Source: Lycorma delicatula
Taxonomy: Eukaryota; Arthropoda; Insecta; Hemiptera; Fulgoridae
Assembly: GCF_047948215.1 (NCBI RefSeq)
Contig: NC_134456.1
Span: 63,755,529 to 63,819,528, forward strand
Length of the DNA: 64,000 bases
Reading direction: 5' to 3'
The notes under the pieces were generated by a model that was not told where the DNA came from, did no database searches, and worked only from the letters and a program-made list of their open reading frames with translations. Within the stretch, counting starts at the first letter, position 1; each line of letters opens with the position of its first letter. The position numbers were made by a program, and so were the translations under genes. Positions 48,001 through 52,500 of this stretch are shown here, one piece after another.

Positions 48001-49315
48001 TTTACAGCTCATTTCATCTTACATCTTTTTCTGGGGAACACAAAAATCTAATTGTTGAGATTCTTCTTCAGCATTATTTTTAGCAGATGCTTCTAACTGT
48101 TCGGCAAGTATCATAAATTTTGTAACCTTGTTTAAGAAAAGTAAATTTTTACACAAAGTTTTTGCTTTCACTTATCAGGTTTTTCTTACTGGAAGTATGA
48201 TGACTTTTCAAATGAATTGCAACAATACATTTATTTGAAGCTGTAGAAGTTTATGTTTCCATGCTGGTTACTGTGTATTCTGAGCCGCTGTGATGAATTA
48301 GTCATAAAAACTCCAGGCCTGTAGAGAAAGGCAAGCTTAGTTAACAAAGAGTAACTGAAAAATCTGAAAAAAAAAAATTTTTTGCATCACTTTATAGATA
48401 TGATTCCTCTTGAGGAGTACACCACTAATCCTTCTGTTCCAAGAGATGATCAAGACTAAATACTACTTTATTTGTCTCAACAAGATGAACATGTACATTA
48501 AAGAATGTAAAGTAAAAGTACCTAGTGCCAGTAAAAGTACTGGCACTAGGAGTGCATGTCTTGACATGATACTCTTCTGCCTCATCAAGTGACCCAGTCT
48601 GGAAGACTGGGGGGGGGAGGGTTTTCATTGATTAAATCTCTGTTATCAGTTGCCGCCACGTAGGGGGAACAATTGGAATATTCTGATGTACCTAATTATT
48701 ACAAAATTATTTGTTAACATTTTCCCATTGCAATCCCATAAAAAATATTTGTTTTTCAAAATGTTTAAAAAATACACTTGGATATATTCAAGGTCAAATA
48801 ATGTTTTTGGTGACCTTGACCTATTAATACAAAAACCTGCCAAGTGATATCATATGAAAGCTTTAAAATTACACCAAGATGAGCTCTCTATTTCTTATAG
48901 GAGCTGAGGCATTTATTCTTTTGTAATTACCCAAACCTTGCTTTTTTGCAGTTTTTTTACTTCTTTACAGGGCCCTCCACAAAAAACTGGGTGACAGAAA
49001 AATCTGAAAAAAAAAATTTTTTTTGCATCACTTCATGAGACAAACCTGCAAATTTTATTTGATTTGCTGGACATGAATTCAAGAAGTGTATTTATTTTCA
49101 TTTCTTTGATGTGGAATGACCCTATTATTATATAGTATACTATAATTATTTAACTATGGCCCATACATTTTCCAATAAAAGAACAAACTCTGTTTGTATT
49201 TTTATTTGTTCACAGGGATGCAACAGATGGAGGGAAATCAAATCACGATGCTATTTTGTGCCCATATGATTTAAGAGGCAGTTGCATGGATGATTCTTGC
49301 CCTTACCAACATTAG
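7826..49315 (+). CDS. ZFC3H1: ZFC3H1-like nuclear RNA surveillance scaffold, six exons, 1,556 aa, ending at the C3H zinc finger
   Basis: Six exons (7826-8354, 26158-29129, 33526-33911, 36653-36931, 41724-42128, 49216-49315) join with consensus splice sites and matching phases into 1,556 codons plus TAG. Human ZFC3H1 links the MTR4 helicase and nuclear exosome to polyadenylated nuclear RNAs (PAXT). Shared landmarks in the same order are an EEGEI acidic N-terminus (residues 17-21), LQLRLAALRS (504-513, human LQLRLLALQS), proline-rich QPLPPGVE repeats (~690-705), DDDDEDLLRAKLLTSL (~932-947), IIRVGEDSDSGD (~1052), EEYHRLKQQILEKERLRQQE (~1177-1196), a heptad region (~1310-1350) and a CX7CX4CX3H finger (Cys1539, Cys1547, Cys1552, His1556) with the same spacing as human. 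Met 7826 is preferred over 7796 because AAAATGG is the better start context. The vertebrate protein continues about 780 residues with TPR/HAT repeats; none are seen here. The exon 5 donor choice is the least certain junction. Confidence 0.85.
9752..9913 (+). mobile_element. tRNA-derived SINE, family A
   Basis: The copy begins GCCGGTCTCTGTGGCACAAG, has a degenerate B box (GGTTTGGATTCC), a body with TTTCATCTCATTCTCAGAAG and TAACGGTGGTC, and ends in poly-A. The same structure, with better tRNA boxes, is at 38155-38313. SINEs are non-coding and are moved by LINE enzymes. Confidence 0.8.
9978..10261 (+). mobile_element. tRNA-derived SINE, family B, near full length
   Basis: Begins ACCGGGTTGGTCTAGTGGTG (A-box region) with a GCGTTCAAGTC B-box region. 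A body follows with GGATTTGAATACTAGATC, GGTGGTTGGGTTTCA, CAAGACTACACTTCAT and ATCATCCTCTGAAG, and the tail is GAGGCTAAACAGGAAAAAG. Other copies lie at 34324, 35358 (partial), 45845 (minus), 54021 and 60461. Confidence 0.85.
13286..13293 (+). repeat. Left 8-bp flanking duplication of hAT element
   Basis: TTCTAGAG, repeated exactly at 14961-14968. Eight base pairs is the target duplication length of hAT transposons. Confidence 0.7.
13294..14960 (+). mobile_element. hAT transposon remnant, ZBED5/SCAND3-like transposase
   Basis: Starts with CAGTGATTCTCAA, a typical hAT end. The decayed transposase reads from ATG 13798. It has a BED-type zinc-finger region with HCVVCFRVLSNESMKPSKL (near 13910), the catalytic-domain start FNIQFDESTDLANISQFLFF (14269), CSDGAKVIRGKSGG (14470), and after a large gap the C-terminal dimerisation region AMFTSEKGFSSMVALKTKYR (14730). 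About 300 codons of the RNaseH-like core and insertion domain are missing between 14510 and 14560, and stops interrupt the rest. An 8-bp repeat flanks the copy, but no matching 3' terminal inverted repeat is visible. A TATA box (TATAAAAG, 13596-13603) stands 30 bp before a TCAGT initiator at 13626. Confidence 0.85.
13596..13630 (+). promoter_or_regulatory. Candidate core promoter of the hAT transposase
   Basis: TATAAAAG at 13596-13603 and the arthropod initiator consensus TCAGT at 13626-13630 stand at the canonical 30-bp spacing, about 170 bp before the transposase ATG at 13798 and inside the element. Confidence 0.45.
14961..14968 (+). repeat. Right 8-bp flanking duplication of hAT element
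   Basis: Second exact copy of TTCTAGAG (see 13286-13293). Confidence 0.7.
15253..15985 (+). repeat. Left terminal inverted repeat of long-TIR transposon 1
   Basis: Pairs with 19110-19872 in inverse orientation. Shared stretches include ATTTTGTTAC, ACTCTTAGGTACTAGTAGTA, TTTTGAAAATG and ATTTATTTTGTTACT. The two arms differ by many substitutions and small indels. Confidence 0.85.
19110..19872 (-). repeat. Right terminal inverted repeat of long-TIR transposon 1
   Basis: Inverted partner of 15253-15985, ending GAATTAAAATGGAATACCT. Confidence 0.85.
20040..20480 (-). pseudogene. Possible Tc1/mariner-type transposase scrap
   Basis: On the minus strand near 20165-20050 the reading TRNIFSNEAKFILN followed by weakly similar IVN...NPI pieces resembles the FSDEAHFHLNGYVN...NP stretch around the first catalytic aspartate of certain insect Tc1/mariner transposases. 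Frames are broken and no terminal repeats were located. Confidence 0.3.
21294..21485 (-). pseudogene. Mariner-type transposase N-terminal fragment
   Basis: A 63-residue stretch reads DIHHLKAIYGDETIDKCTVS, RWAIQFSASETDKVNIEDEP and HSGQLVSVTDD. This is the paired helix-turn-helix DNA-binding head of mariner transposases (usual pattern: YGEDTVSRSTVQRW...SIEDLPRSGRP...TDD). The catalytic part is not seen downstream on this strand, so it is a fragment. Confidence 0.65.
21762..23104 (+). mobile_element. Tc1/mariner-superfamily element, complete ends, dead transposase
   Basis: Inverted ends (GGGTGATTCAAAAAGAACTT at 21765 and the matching GAAGTCCTTTCTGAATCACC before 23104) are flanked by TA on both sides. 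Between them the plus strand encodes PEKSTLCVSCETGIPQTTVW (helix-turn-helix part), HLKPYKSTVVKHITDDDKVA, WLQFCVEIMDRI, later APPRYHLDV and MTILDFFLWSFIKYRVYVPP (the PPHSPDxTPLDFFLWG region around the third catalytic residue), and AEVTPDLRATVWNEINF. Multiple frameshifts and stops are present, including a GAT-repeat insertion near 22631. The gene lies in intron 1 of the ZFC3H1-like gene in sense orientation. Confidence 0.85.
21811..21992 (+). repeat. 91-bp tandem duplication, two copies
   Basis: TATTTAGATAACTTCATATT begins both copies, at 21811 and 21902; they differ at only a handful of positions. It lies inside the left end of the Tc1/mariner element, between the terminal repeat and the transposase. 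Confidence 0.9.
23218..23246. repeat. GA microsatellite with poly-G end
   Basis: A GA dinucleotide run is followed by a run of G in a non-coding part of intron 1. Confidence 0.9.
23715..24904 (-). mobile_element. Tc1/mariner-superfamily element, second family, antisense
   Basis: Ends are CACTGTGTTCAGAAAGTTTC at 23715 and the inverted GCAACTTTCTGAATGTACTG ending at 24904, each flanked by TATA. The minus strand carries decayed transposase pieces: FLVEGIFLIEHVIREGDKYT (N-terminal DNA-binding region), LFPYKIMRVQELKSTDHAKR, FLTDEAWFHLEG around the first catalytic aspartate, and near 24040 PPDYSLWDTVKQ at the last catalytic region, then GGGHCQHL close to the C-terminus. The middle catalytic region (between about 24240 and 24060) looks shortened. 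In-frame stops are frequent. Confidence 0.8.
26158..29129 (+). CDS. ZFC3H1: ZFC3H1-like exon 2 (large exon)
   Basis: This 2,972-bp exon codes residues 177-1167. It starts after acceptor TTACAG with GT completing the split Gly codon, and ends TTG|GTAAGT in phase 0. Contents in order: an Arg/Ser/His-rich start; a long acidic Asn/Asp/Glu/Ser-rich segment; DEDVLQLRLAALRSAVLKKH (502-521), matching the LQLRLLALQSASKKW motif of vertebrate ZFC3H1; two QPLPPGVE copies near 688 and 701; DDDDEDLLRAKLLTSL near 932-947; and FIIRVGEDSDSGDD near 1051, equivalent to vertebrate VVVTLNDSDDSESD. Most of the rest is predicted disordered from composition. The exon is open throughout, which shows the gene is intact here. 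Read-through into the intron would add only 16 residues before TAA. Confidence 0.88.
29206..30490 (+). mobile_element. mariner element (DD34D), complete ends, inactive
   Basis: Starts CAAGGGCGGTTTGGAAAGTT and ends with the inverted AACTTTCCAAACTGCCCTTG; both ends are flanked by TATA, so TA target duplication fits. The transposase is visible in pieces: DERLGRPATITTDKNIAKIH (linker after the DNA-binding domain), DEMWIHYYNPEMKQQSKQW near the first catalytic aspartate, and a good C-terminal run at 30062-30310 with HHDNAPMH and PYSPDLALYDYFLFSNLK. Exactly 34 residues separate the second and third catalytic Asp, the mariner hallmark. Stops and frameshifts before 30060 disable it. Confidence 0.92.
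30062..30310 (+). pseudogene. mariner transposase C-terminal open stretch
   Basis: 82 residues remain open: EQLKEAIKTKHPHLGKKKVL then FHHDNAPMH and PYSPDLALYDYFLF. This covers the second and third catalytic aspartates. The first catalytic region lies upstream in another frame. It ends at a TAG where intact relatives would continue about 40 residues, and matching codons (AKTCLFCRA-like in frame drift, then ELEKSYF) follow after the stop. Confidence 0.8.
30661..30686. repeat. CTGTTAC heptamer tandem repeat
   Basis: Three full CTGTTAC units followed by CTGTT, in intron 2. Confidence 0.85.
30700..31260 (-). pseudogene. Possible non-LTR retrotransposon linker fragment
   Basis: On the minus strand the broken frames give basic, Lys/Glu-rich peptide pieces ending in RDKDGNLLVEKKVVTD, then YFHMYTGKSG-like and LENQEEWKEG pieces. 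The order resembles the CKDKEGNLLTEEKEVLERWAEYFEELLN bridge between endonuclease and reverse transcriptase of RTE/Jockey-type elements. Support is limited to this one motif. The plus strand is strikingly pyrimidine-rich as a consequence. Confidence 0.4.
31361..31720 (-). mobile_element. Probable 3' end fragment of an R1-like element
   Basis: A GC-richer block includes GGGGAAGACACCCGCC and CCTGATGGGCTTTAACAGGA. A similar pair (GGGGAAGACATC and CTGATGGGCTTCACAGGAGG) follows the R1-like ORF2 remnant at 2900-3950 in the same relative orientation. I infer a shared 3' untranslated region. No protein motif confirms it. Confidence 0.35.
32266..32292. repeat. TA microsatellite, left arm
   Basis: TA dinucleotide run joining the left inverted arm to the Penelope-like body. 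Confidence 0.9.
33049..33082. repeat. TA microsatellite, right arm
   Basis: TA dinucleotide run at the inner edge of the right inverted arm, mirroring 32266-32292. Confidence 0.9.
33526..33911 (+). CDS. ZFC3H1: ZFC3H1-like exon 3
   Basis: Codes residues 1168-1295 plus AG of a split Arg codon. The acceptor is TTTTACAG and the donor AAAG|GTATGT. It starts AVRHLPKSQQEEYHRLKQQI and continues with LEKERLRQQELLKKKQQLLQ and a Gln-rich run, a clear coiled coil. The vertebrate protein has the equivalent EEKKIEYRLLKEEIANREKQ at this place. A CSKC pair (near residue 1273) and a charged tail follow. The phase fits exon 2 (0) and exon 4 (2). Confidence 0.87.
34310..34629 (+). mobile_element. SINE family B with 14-bp target duplication
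   Basis: SINE body 34324-34615, flanked by GGTGGCAAATGGTA (34310-34323) and GGTGGCAAATAGTA (34616-34629), one mismatch. The body has GGATTGGCCTAGTGGTGAAC, a GGTTCAAATCC B box and the family-B tail GCTAAACAGGAAAAGAAAG. A poly-C run precedes the head. Confidence 0.88.
35358..35616 (+). repeat. Second copy of a duplicated SINE-plus-flank block
   Basis: Matches 34489-34760: the 3' half of the family-B SINE followed by the same unique flank (GAACTTGTTGGATGAATGTG, AAATACTAAAAGCAACTT, AAAGGAAAAGAAGTTTTGAA). Because the non-SINE flank is shared, this is a duplication of the locus, not an independent SINE insertion. Confidence 0.85.
36653..36931 (+). CDS. ZFC3H1: ZFC3H1-like exon 4
   Basis: Codes from the split Arg1296 to residue 1388 plus GA. 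It reads YTIVDNTVEIDLLLQKLELQ, NHTSANNEVLRLREQLLTAE, SHLENSSKKLKEMKNNIRVV and YKKLLDSKLRSSHYAKTCKE. This heptad-rich helix corresponds to the vertebrate segment KITKLTEQLQATEKILNVNR with its following QRVTIKKALTLKYGEELARA. Donor GA|GTAAGT. Confidence 0.87.
37413..37451. repeat. Perfect 17-bp hairpin
   Basis: AAAAATTTATGGCACCC (37413-37429), loop TCTTC, then the exact reverse complement GGGTGCCATAAATTTTT (37435-37451). It resembles an intrinsic terminator in shape but sits in a eukaryotic intron, 135 bp before a Tc1 element. Confidence 0.85.
37587..39200 (-). mobile_element. Tc1-like element (DD34E type), inactive, with nested SINE
   Basis: Ends CAGCGGCATGCAAATTAATC at 37587 and the inverted GATTAATTTGCATGCTACTG ending at 39200, both next to TA. 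The minus strand shows SDESHFCVQGQRVPNIRKAS around the first catalytic Asp (about 38600), FWGCFTFEGRSLQ-like sequence (about 38480), and WPGNSPDLIQIENLWTLVKK (about 37880-37830), the region with the catalytic Glu of Tc1 transposases. The coding region is interrupted by SINE 38155-38313 and by frameshifts. The N-terminal DNA-binding part near 38700-38960 is poorly preserved. Confidence 0.88.
38155..38313 (+). mobile_element. tRNA-derived SINE, family A, with well-kept tRNA-like head
   Basis: The first 78 bases fold like a tRNA: acceptor arms GTGCCTG and CAGGCAC pair perfectly, the T arm is CCTGGGTTCGAATCCTGG with a perfect B box, and the anticodon loop CTTTCAT would present UUC (Glu). The anticodon stem is imperfect. 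The following body (TCATTCATCTCATTCTCAAG, TAACGGTGGTCCCGGAGGTT) and A-tail show it is a SINE, not a tRNA gene. It is inserted in the Tc1 element. Confidence 0.88.
39280..39840 (+). pseudogene. Merlin (IS1016-like) transposase fragment
   Basis: The plus strand reads EYLLIPVVKNQTEPQLLPII with REHNLLET next, then in shifted frames NFVDPDTTMHTQIVEST and WHKEDLFEKILADIVSWLLE. In Merlin and related IS1595-type transposases the same order occurs: PxxRTxxTLLPII, an HTVNHxxNFVDPxTGAHTxxIE block, and a final FLW...F...L region. The SDCW motif that normally follows IIREHILPGT has been deleted or altered. Only the C-terminal half survives and no terminal repeats were located. Confidence 0.75.
39928..39979. 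repeat. 26-bp tandem repeat, two exact copies
   Basis: ATGTGTGGTGTGTGGCAAAT plus six bases is repeated directly at 39954. Confidence 0.9.
41724..42128 (+). CDS. ZFC3H1: ZFC3H1-like exon 5
   Basis: The first base completes Glu1389; codons then run 1390-1523 plus AG. It reads LPKDGEELLNEKHNFMKRKY, a polar Ser/Asn/Asp-rich middle, and ends SDYVSPLNHLYRRLS. Vertebrate ZFC3H1 has a SPLLVFKSYRF segment shortly before its zinc finger, in line with SPLNHLYRRLS here. Two donors are possible: CAG|GTCAGA at 42129, whose phase (2) fits exon 6 exactly, and TTG|GTATGT at 42149, which is the better consensus but would put exon 6 out of frame unless a further exon intervenes. The former is used. Confidence 0.75.
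43190..44260 (-). mobile_element. mariner element remnant (DD34D type), antisense
   Basis: The minus strand keeps the order of a mariner transposase in broken frames: MNKTSVYKWYKCFQESCEDI and DDEQPGHTSTST (DNA-binding head, about 44120-44000), LAYHLAHNKQFFECF region, VNDNPELLKHVITSDETWMN with the first catalytic Asp (about 43800), KLPEEPRLKKS, a damaged DNAxAHTA region, and EEIKDRIAKGAKCNTEVAFQ with CFEDLKKRWLNCMSEGE at the C-terminus (about 43250). Terminal repeats were not delimited with confidence. Confidence 0.82.
44715..45005. repeat. Inverted-repeat structure with GAAATAAACCACC arms
   Basis: The left arm (from about 44715) and right arm (to about 45005) both read outward-in as TATATATGAAATA, then AACCACC. 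The right arm continues into a TA repeat. A third related copy lies at 2636. No coding sequence lies between the arms. Confidence 0.65.
45231..45543 (+). repeat. Left terminal inverted repeat of long-TIR transposon 2
   Basis: Pairs with 48811-49122. Shared stretches include GGGTCATTCCA, CAGTTTTTTGTG, GCAAAAA and TCACTTGGCA. Confidence 0.88.
45845..46063 (-). mobile_element. SINE family B, antisense, nested in long-TIR transposon 2
   Basis: The reverse strand reads AGGTTGGTCTAATGGTGAAC, TCAGCTGATTTTGAAG, the family body and TATCATCCTCTGAAGAAACA. A 9-bp duplication CTGGGATCT flanks it (45836-45844 and 46064-46072). It interrupts the C-terminal part of the transposon protein gene. Confidence 0.85.
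48521..48550. repeat. Perfect 13-bp hairpin inside long-TIR transposon 2
   Basis: CCTAGTGCCAGTA, loop AAAG, TACTGGCACTAGG. A second hairpin (CCCAGTCT, loop GGA, AGACTGGG) follows at 48593-48611. Confidence 0.8.
48811..49122 (-). repeat. Right terminal inverted repeat of long-TIR transposon 2
   Basis: Inverted partner of 45231-45543, ending GATGTGGAATGACCC. An additional related piece (AATCTGAAAAAAAAAAATTT, near 48361) duplicates the 49000-49020 part of the arm. Confidence 0.88.
49216..49315 (+). CDS. ZFC3H1: ZFC3H1-like exon 6, terminal exon with the C3H zinc finger
   Basis: The first G completes Arg1524; 32 codons follow and then TAG. The sequence ends ILCPYDLRGSCMDDSCPYQH, a CX7CX4CX3H finger with the same spacing as vertebrate ZFC3H1 (CRFDLTGTCNDDDCQWQH). 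The histidine is the last residue. No GT donor with reasonable context lies between the acceptor and the stop, so a splice around the stop is unlikely. Fission yeast Red1, as I recall, also has its finger near the C-terminus. The right end of long-TIR transposon 2 lies only 93 bp before this exon. Confidence 0.85.
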
Positions 49316-49536
49316 AGATTTGAAAAAATCTTGATCAGAGCTTAATAAGTTTTATATTTTTATTATTAGTAAACAGTGATTTGTATTTTCATGTTTAAGT
49401 AAAGTGTTACTTTAAGGTTTTATAATTAATTTTGATACTTTTCACTTTCTAATTAATAATTGGTCTGTAGAATAGGATACTTTACATGCAGCACAGTATA
49501 TAAATATTTAACATATTTATTTACACATAACCTGTA

Positions 49537-49542
49537 AATAAA
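49537..49542 (+). terminator. Candidate polyadenylation signal
   Basis: First AATAAA after the stop codon, 222 bp downstream; another is near 49694. In AT-rich DNA such hexamers are frequent, so choice among them is uncertain. Confidence 0.3.
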
Positions 49543-52500
49543 ACAAGATGTTCCTTCCTTTTGAATAAAAATTAGCTTAAATTGAGGCGTTATATGTATA
49601 TAATTTGTTTGTAGGAAATTAATGGCTATTAAAGTGGCAGTATATTTGTTTACCACACTAGTTTCTTGATTATCATCATGTCTTCTTTTGGACAAATAAA
49701 AAAGGAAAATTTATTGGAAGAGCTTATGTGTTAACATTTTTTTGTTATATTTCTTTGTTTTTTGGCTAATTAAAGTAGTAATTTAAATTTCTGAAGATGA
49801 ATTTCACTGTGTTAAATCAAAATATTTAATGGTAGTAATAATTGCTCATCATTTCAGTAATTAAAATAATTTTAGGGTTTGTATATACTTAATTTGATTT
49901 AGTTTTTCTTTTAACACGTACCAGTTGATATACAAACATTTTAAGTTTATTATATATAACTTTATTTATCATGTGTTTTTTCATCTTGAATAGAAATAAT
50001 TAATTTATTAGGTATTATTACCATGGCTTGCCAAAAGTTTAATTGGTCTTTTTGTCACGTTTTGTAAATATGTAATTTAAATATTATATTTTTTATACAG
50101 GAGTACCAAAATATGAAGACTGGTATAATTTTTTAATGCATGATTTAGATTTTTTTGTTTATTTAATGTTATTTAAACAATTTTTTTTTCAATTATTGAA
50201 ATAAATATACAAATAAAATGATAAGAGTTGATGATAATTCTTTTATCAGTTTCTTTTTTTAATTAATTTAATGTTAAAAAATATTTCTTTATAATTTAAA
50301 AAAAATGTATATATTACATAAAATCATTATTATTATATAAATATATATATATTGTGTGTATGTGTGTGTGTGTTGTGTGTGTGTTTATATATTTGTTATC
50401 ATCCCATTAAACATGTTTTGGAATTTAATAAATACATTTTTGTCTTCATGCAAGCAAGAGAGAAAAGATTTTTTTTTTCATAAAATGTTTATGATATCCA
50501 TAGTAGAATTTTATAAAAGCAAAAAAAGTACTATGATACATGAGATTGATAGTCTGTAAATTTGTCACTATTCTAGAAATCACTATTTCTAATAATGAAG
50601 TGTAGTCCACAGGTTGTATTTCTTTAAATAAGAAAATGAATTCCAGAATAAGTAAACTGCTTGGGTAGTATTAGAAAGTTATTTGTTAACTTTTAAGTAT
50701 TTATTTGTTTTCGATACACATTACGCACTTCCTTTGGAGAAATAATTTTTAGGTTATATTATACTAATTGTGCCATAATACTTAGGTTTTTACATAATTA
50801 AAATATTTTTAATCCATAATTTTTTTAAACGTTTTTAATGGTCTTGAGATCACAATGAATGTTCAACAATTACTTGCTCTGAAATACTAATTTTCACTTT
50901 GTAATTACCTAAATTATTATTGATTTAAATTCAAAATTAAAATGTAGAATAAATTTCATGTTATGTTGATAATTTTTTGCTACATATTTTTGAGCACGTT
51001 TTCTTAGTCTTAATATTCAAACTTTTTCTTACAGTTGATTATTATTGTTTTCTTTAATATATATAATACTTATTTATTTATTTAGTATTACAGTATTTAG
51101 GTACTTTGTTATTTTCAGGTAGTTTTACATTATTGATGAAATCATTTTTAGCTTGTTTATGAAGTTAATTTTGATTTTCTAAACATTCGTAAATGTATTT
51201 CATAAACATAGACAATTTTTGACAAGTTGACCCATTTCCACTTACTGAAGTTTATTAACCATTTTTTTGGCATATTAATCTTCTGTACTTAAAAATTTTC
51301 TTTTCATTGTTTCTTTATTGTATAGTATTTTTTTTTTTTTTTTTATTCTGAAAATATCAAAGAATGTAAAGATATATTATTTTCTTTATTTATCATCTTT
51401 TTGTGTTATAATTGTAGAATATTATATCAATTTATATATATATACATATACATTGAGAAATTCCATTACATCGATGATATGAGGAACATTAGTTAGGTAT
51501 TTCATTAATCACGAAGTTCTTCAATAAGTAATTATCAAAGTACATTTATACTAATCACATGCAAGTGACAAACAATATACATTAAATGTTTCTTAACAGT
51601 TAATTTTTTTTAATATTTATTTTAATAGTCAGCCAGTATTAGAATATTTATATTAATTTTGCTGAAAATTTTTTTATGAAGGAATTCACTTTAATGACAT
51701 TTTACTATATAACCTGTCTGAAATAAAATTTCAAGAATATTATTTTACTCAGGATTTCATCAGAGATTACAAATTAACTGTAATTTTCATCTTAGTGATA
51801 TCCCATTGAGTGATTACAGTCCAACATCCTACTGATTAACTATAAATCTTAAAAACATTTTTAAAAAAAGCAATACAGTGTTTGCTTTATGCATTCTTTG
51901 TATATCAAACTAGGGCTCTATCACCTGAATCAGTTGTCTTGTAACATGATTGACGTGAATGTAATAATGCCCATCAATATTGACTGTAGCATAGAGAAAC
52001 TCAGCCCAAGTAATTCCTCCAGATTTCAACAGGTTTATGGTAGACTATTATGCAATGTTGATTATAATAAATGAGCTAATAAAATCTTATGATATTTAAA
52101 GAATTTAAATGATATCAAAGTTCTCCCTGTGTGATCTCTTACTTCACCCAACATTTGACTGACCTTGAATCACCCATAACCACTTATGAACTATACCAAT
52201 CATTTGCTGAATGTTTTCCTTTAACAGGGTATTTTGTACTTTCCCTGAATTCTCACAAGCTAAACCAATTCCCCATTCCTTTTTTACATTAATGTTGAAA
52301 AGCACCAACTGTACACACACAAAGCATGAACATTTTTATTAACTTTATCCTAGCTTTAAGCCAATTATCATACAAGCTCATATGTGCTAGTATTATCAAT
52401 TTTTAACAAATCACAATACTGGTTTTGGTATAACATATGCATTCTAGAATATATTGAATTATTGTGTTTGGCTTTTTTTCATAATTTATTAGTATTTATA

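Larger units (their letters stand above)
45227..49126 (-). mobile_element. 3.9-kb long-TIR DNA transposon, same protein family as transposon 1, TATT target duplication
   Basis: The element is 45231-49122, flanked on both sides by TATT (45227-45230, 49123-49126). Its ends start GGGTCATTCCA on each strand and form arms of about 310 bp. The minus strand carries a decayed protein gene: Cys-rich N-terminal traces near 48050-47940; LLKIRFSKFYELTPKYCVLA and NSVCVCTTYQNAKL (47465-47226); an ENYSF...GFHWNNAQATVH region (46940-46860); TISDCLTHDTIAVHLFQKYL; YYYSVGAASRYKNRLNFLNL; FFATSHGKSACNGVGATVK (46620-46560); and a C-terminal module GDLKFTEMVGFLICRYDGHW with VKMKFLHPYGPSPP. The family matches 15253-19872. 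The 4-bp duplication is compatible with Sola-type elements, but I cannot place it. It also carries a SINE (45845-46063). Confidence 0.85.
42129..49215 (+). other. Intron 5 (7.1 kb)
   Basis: Phase-2 intron ending TTCACAG. It contains a decayed mariner (43190-44260), a small inverted-repeat structure (44715-45005) and the long-TIR transposon at 45231-49122. 42129-43189 shows only AT-rich sequence and a poly-T run near 42943-42960. Confidence 0.75.
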
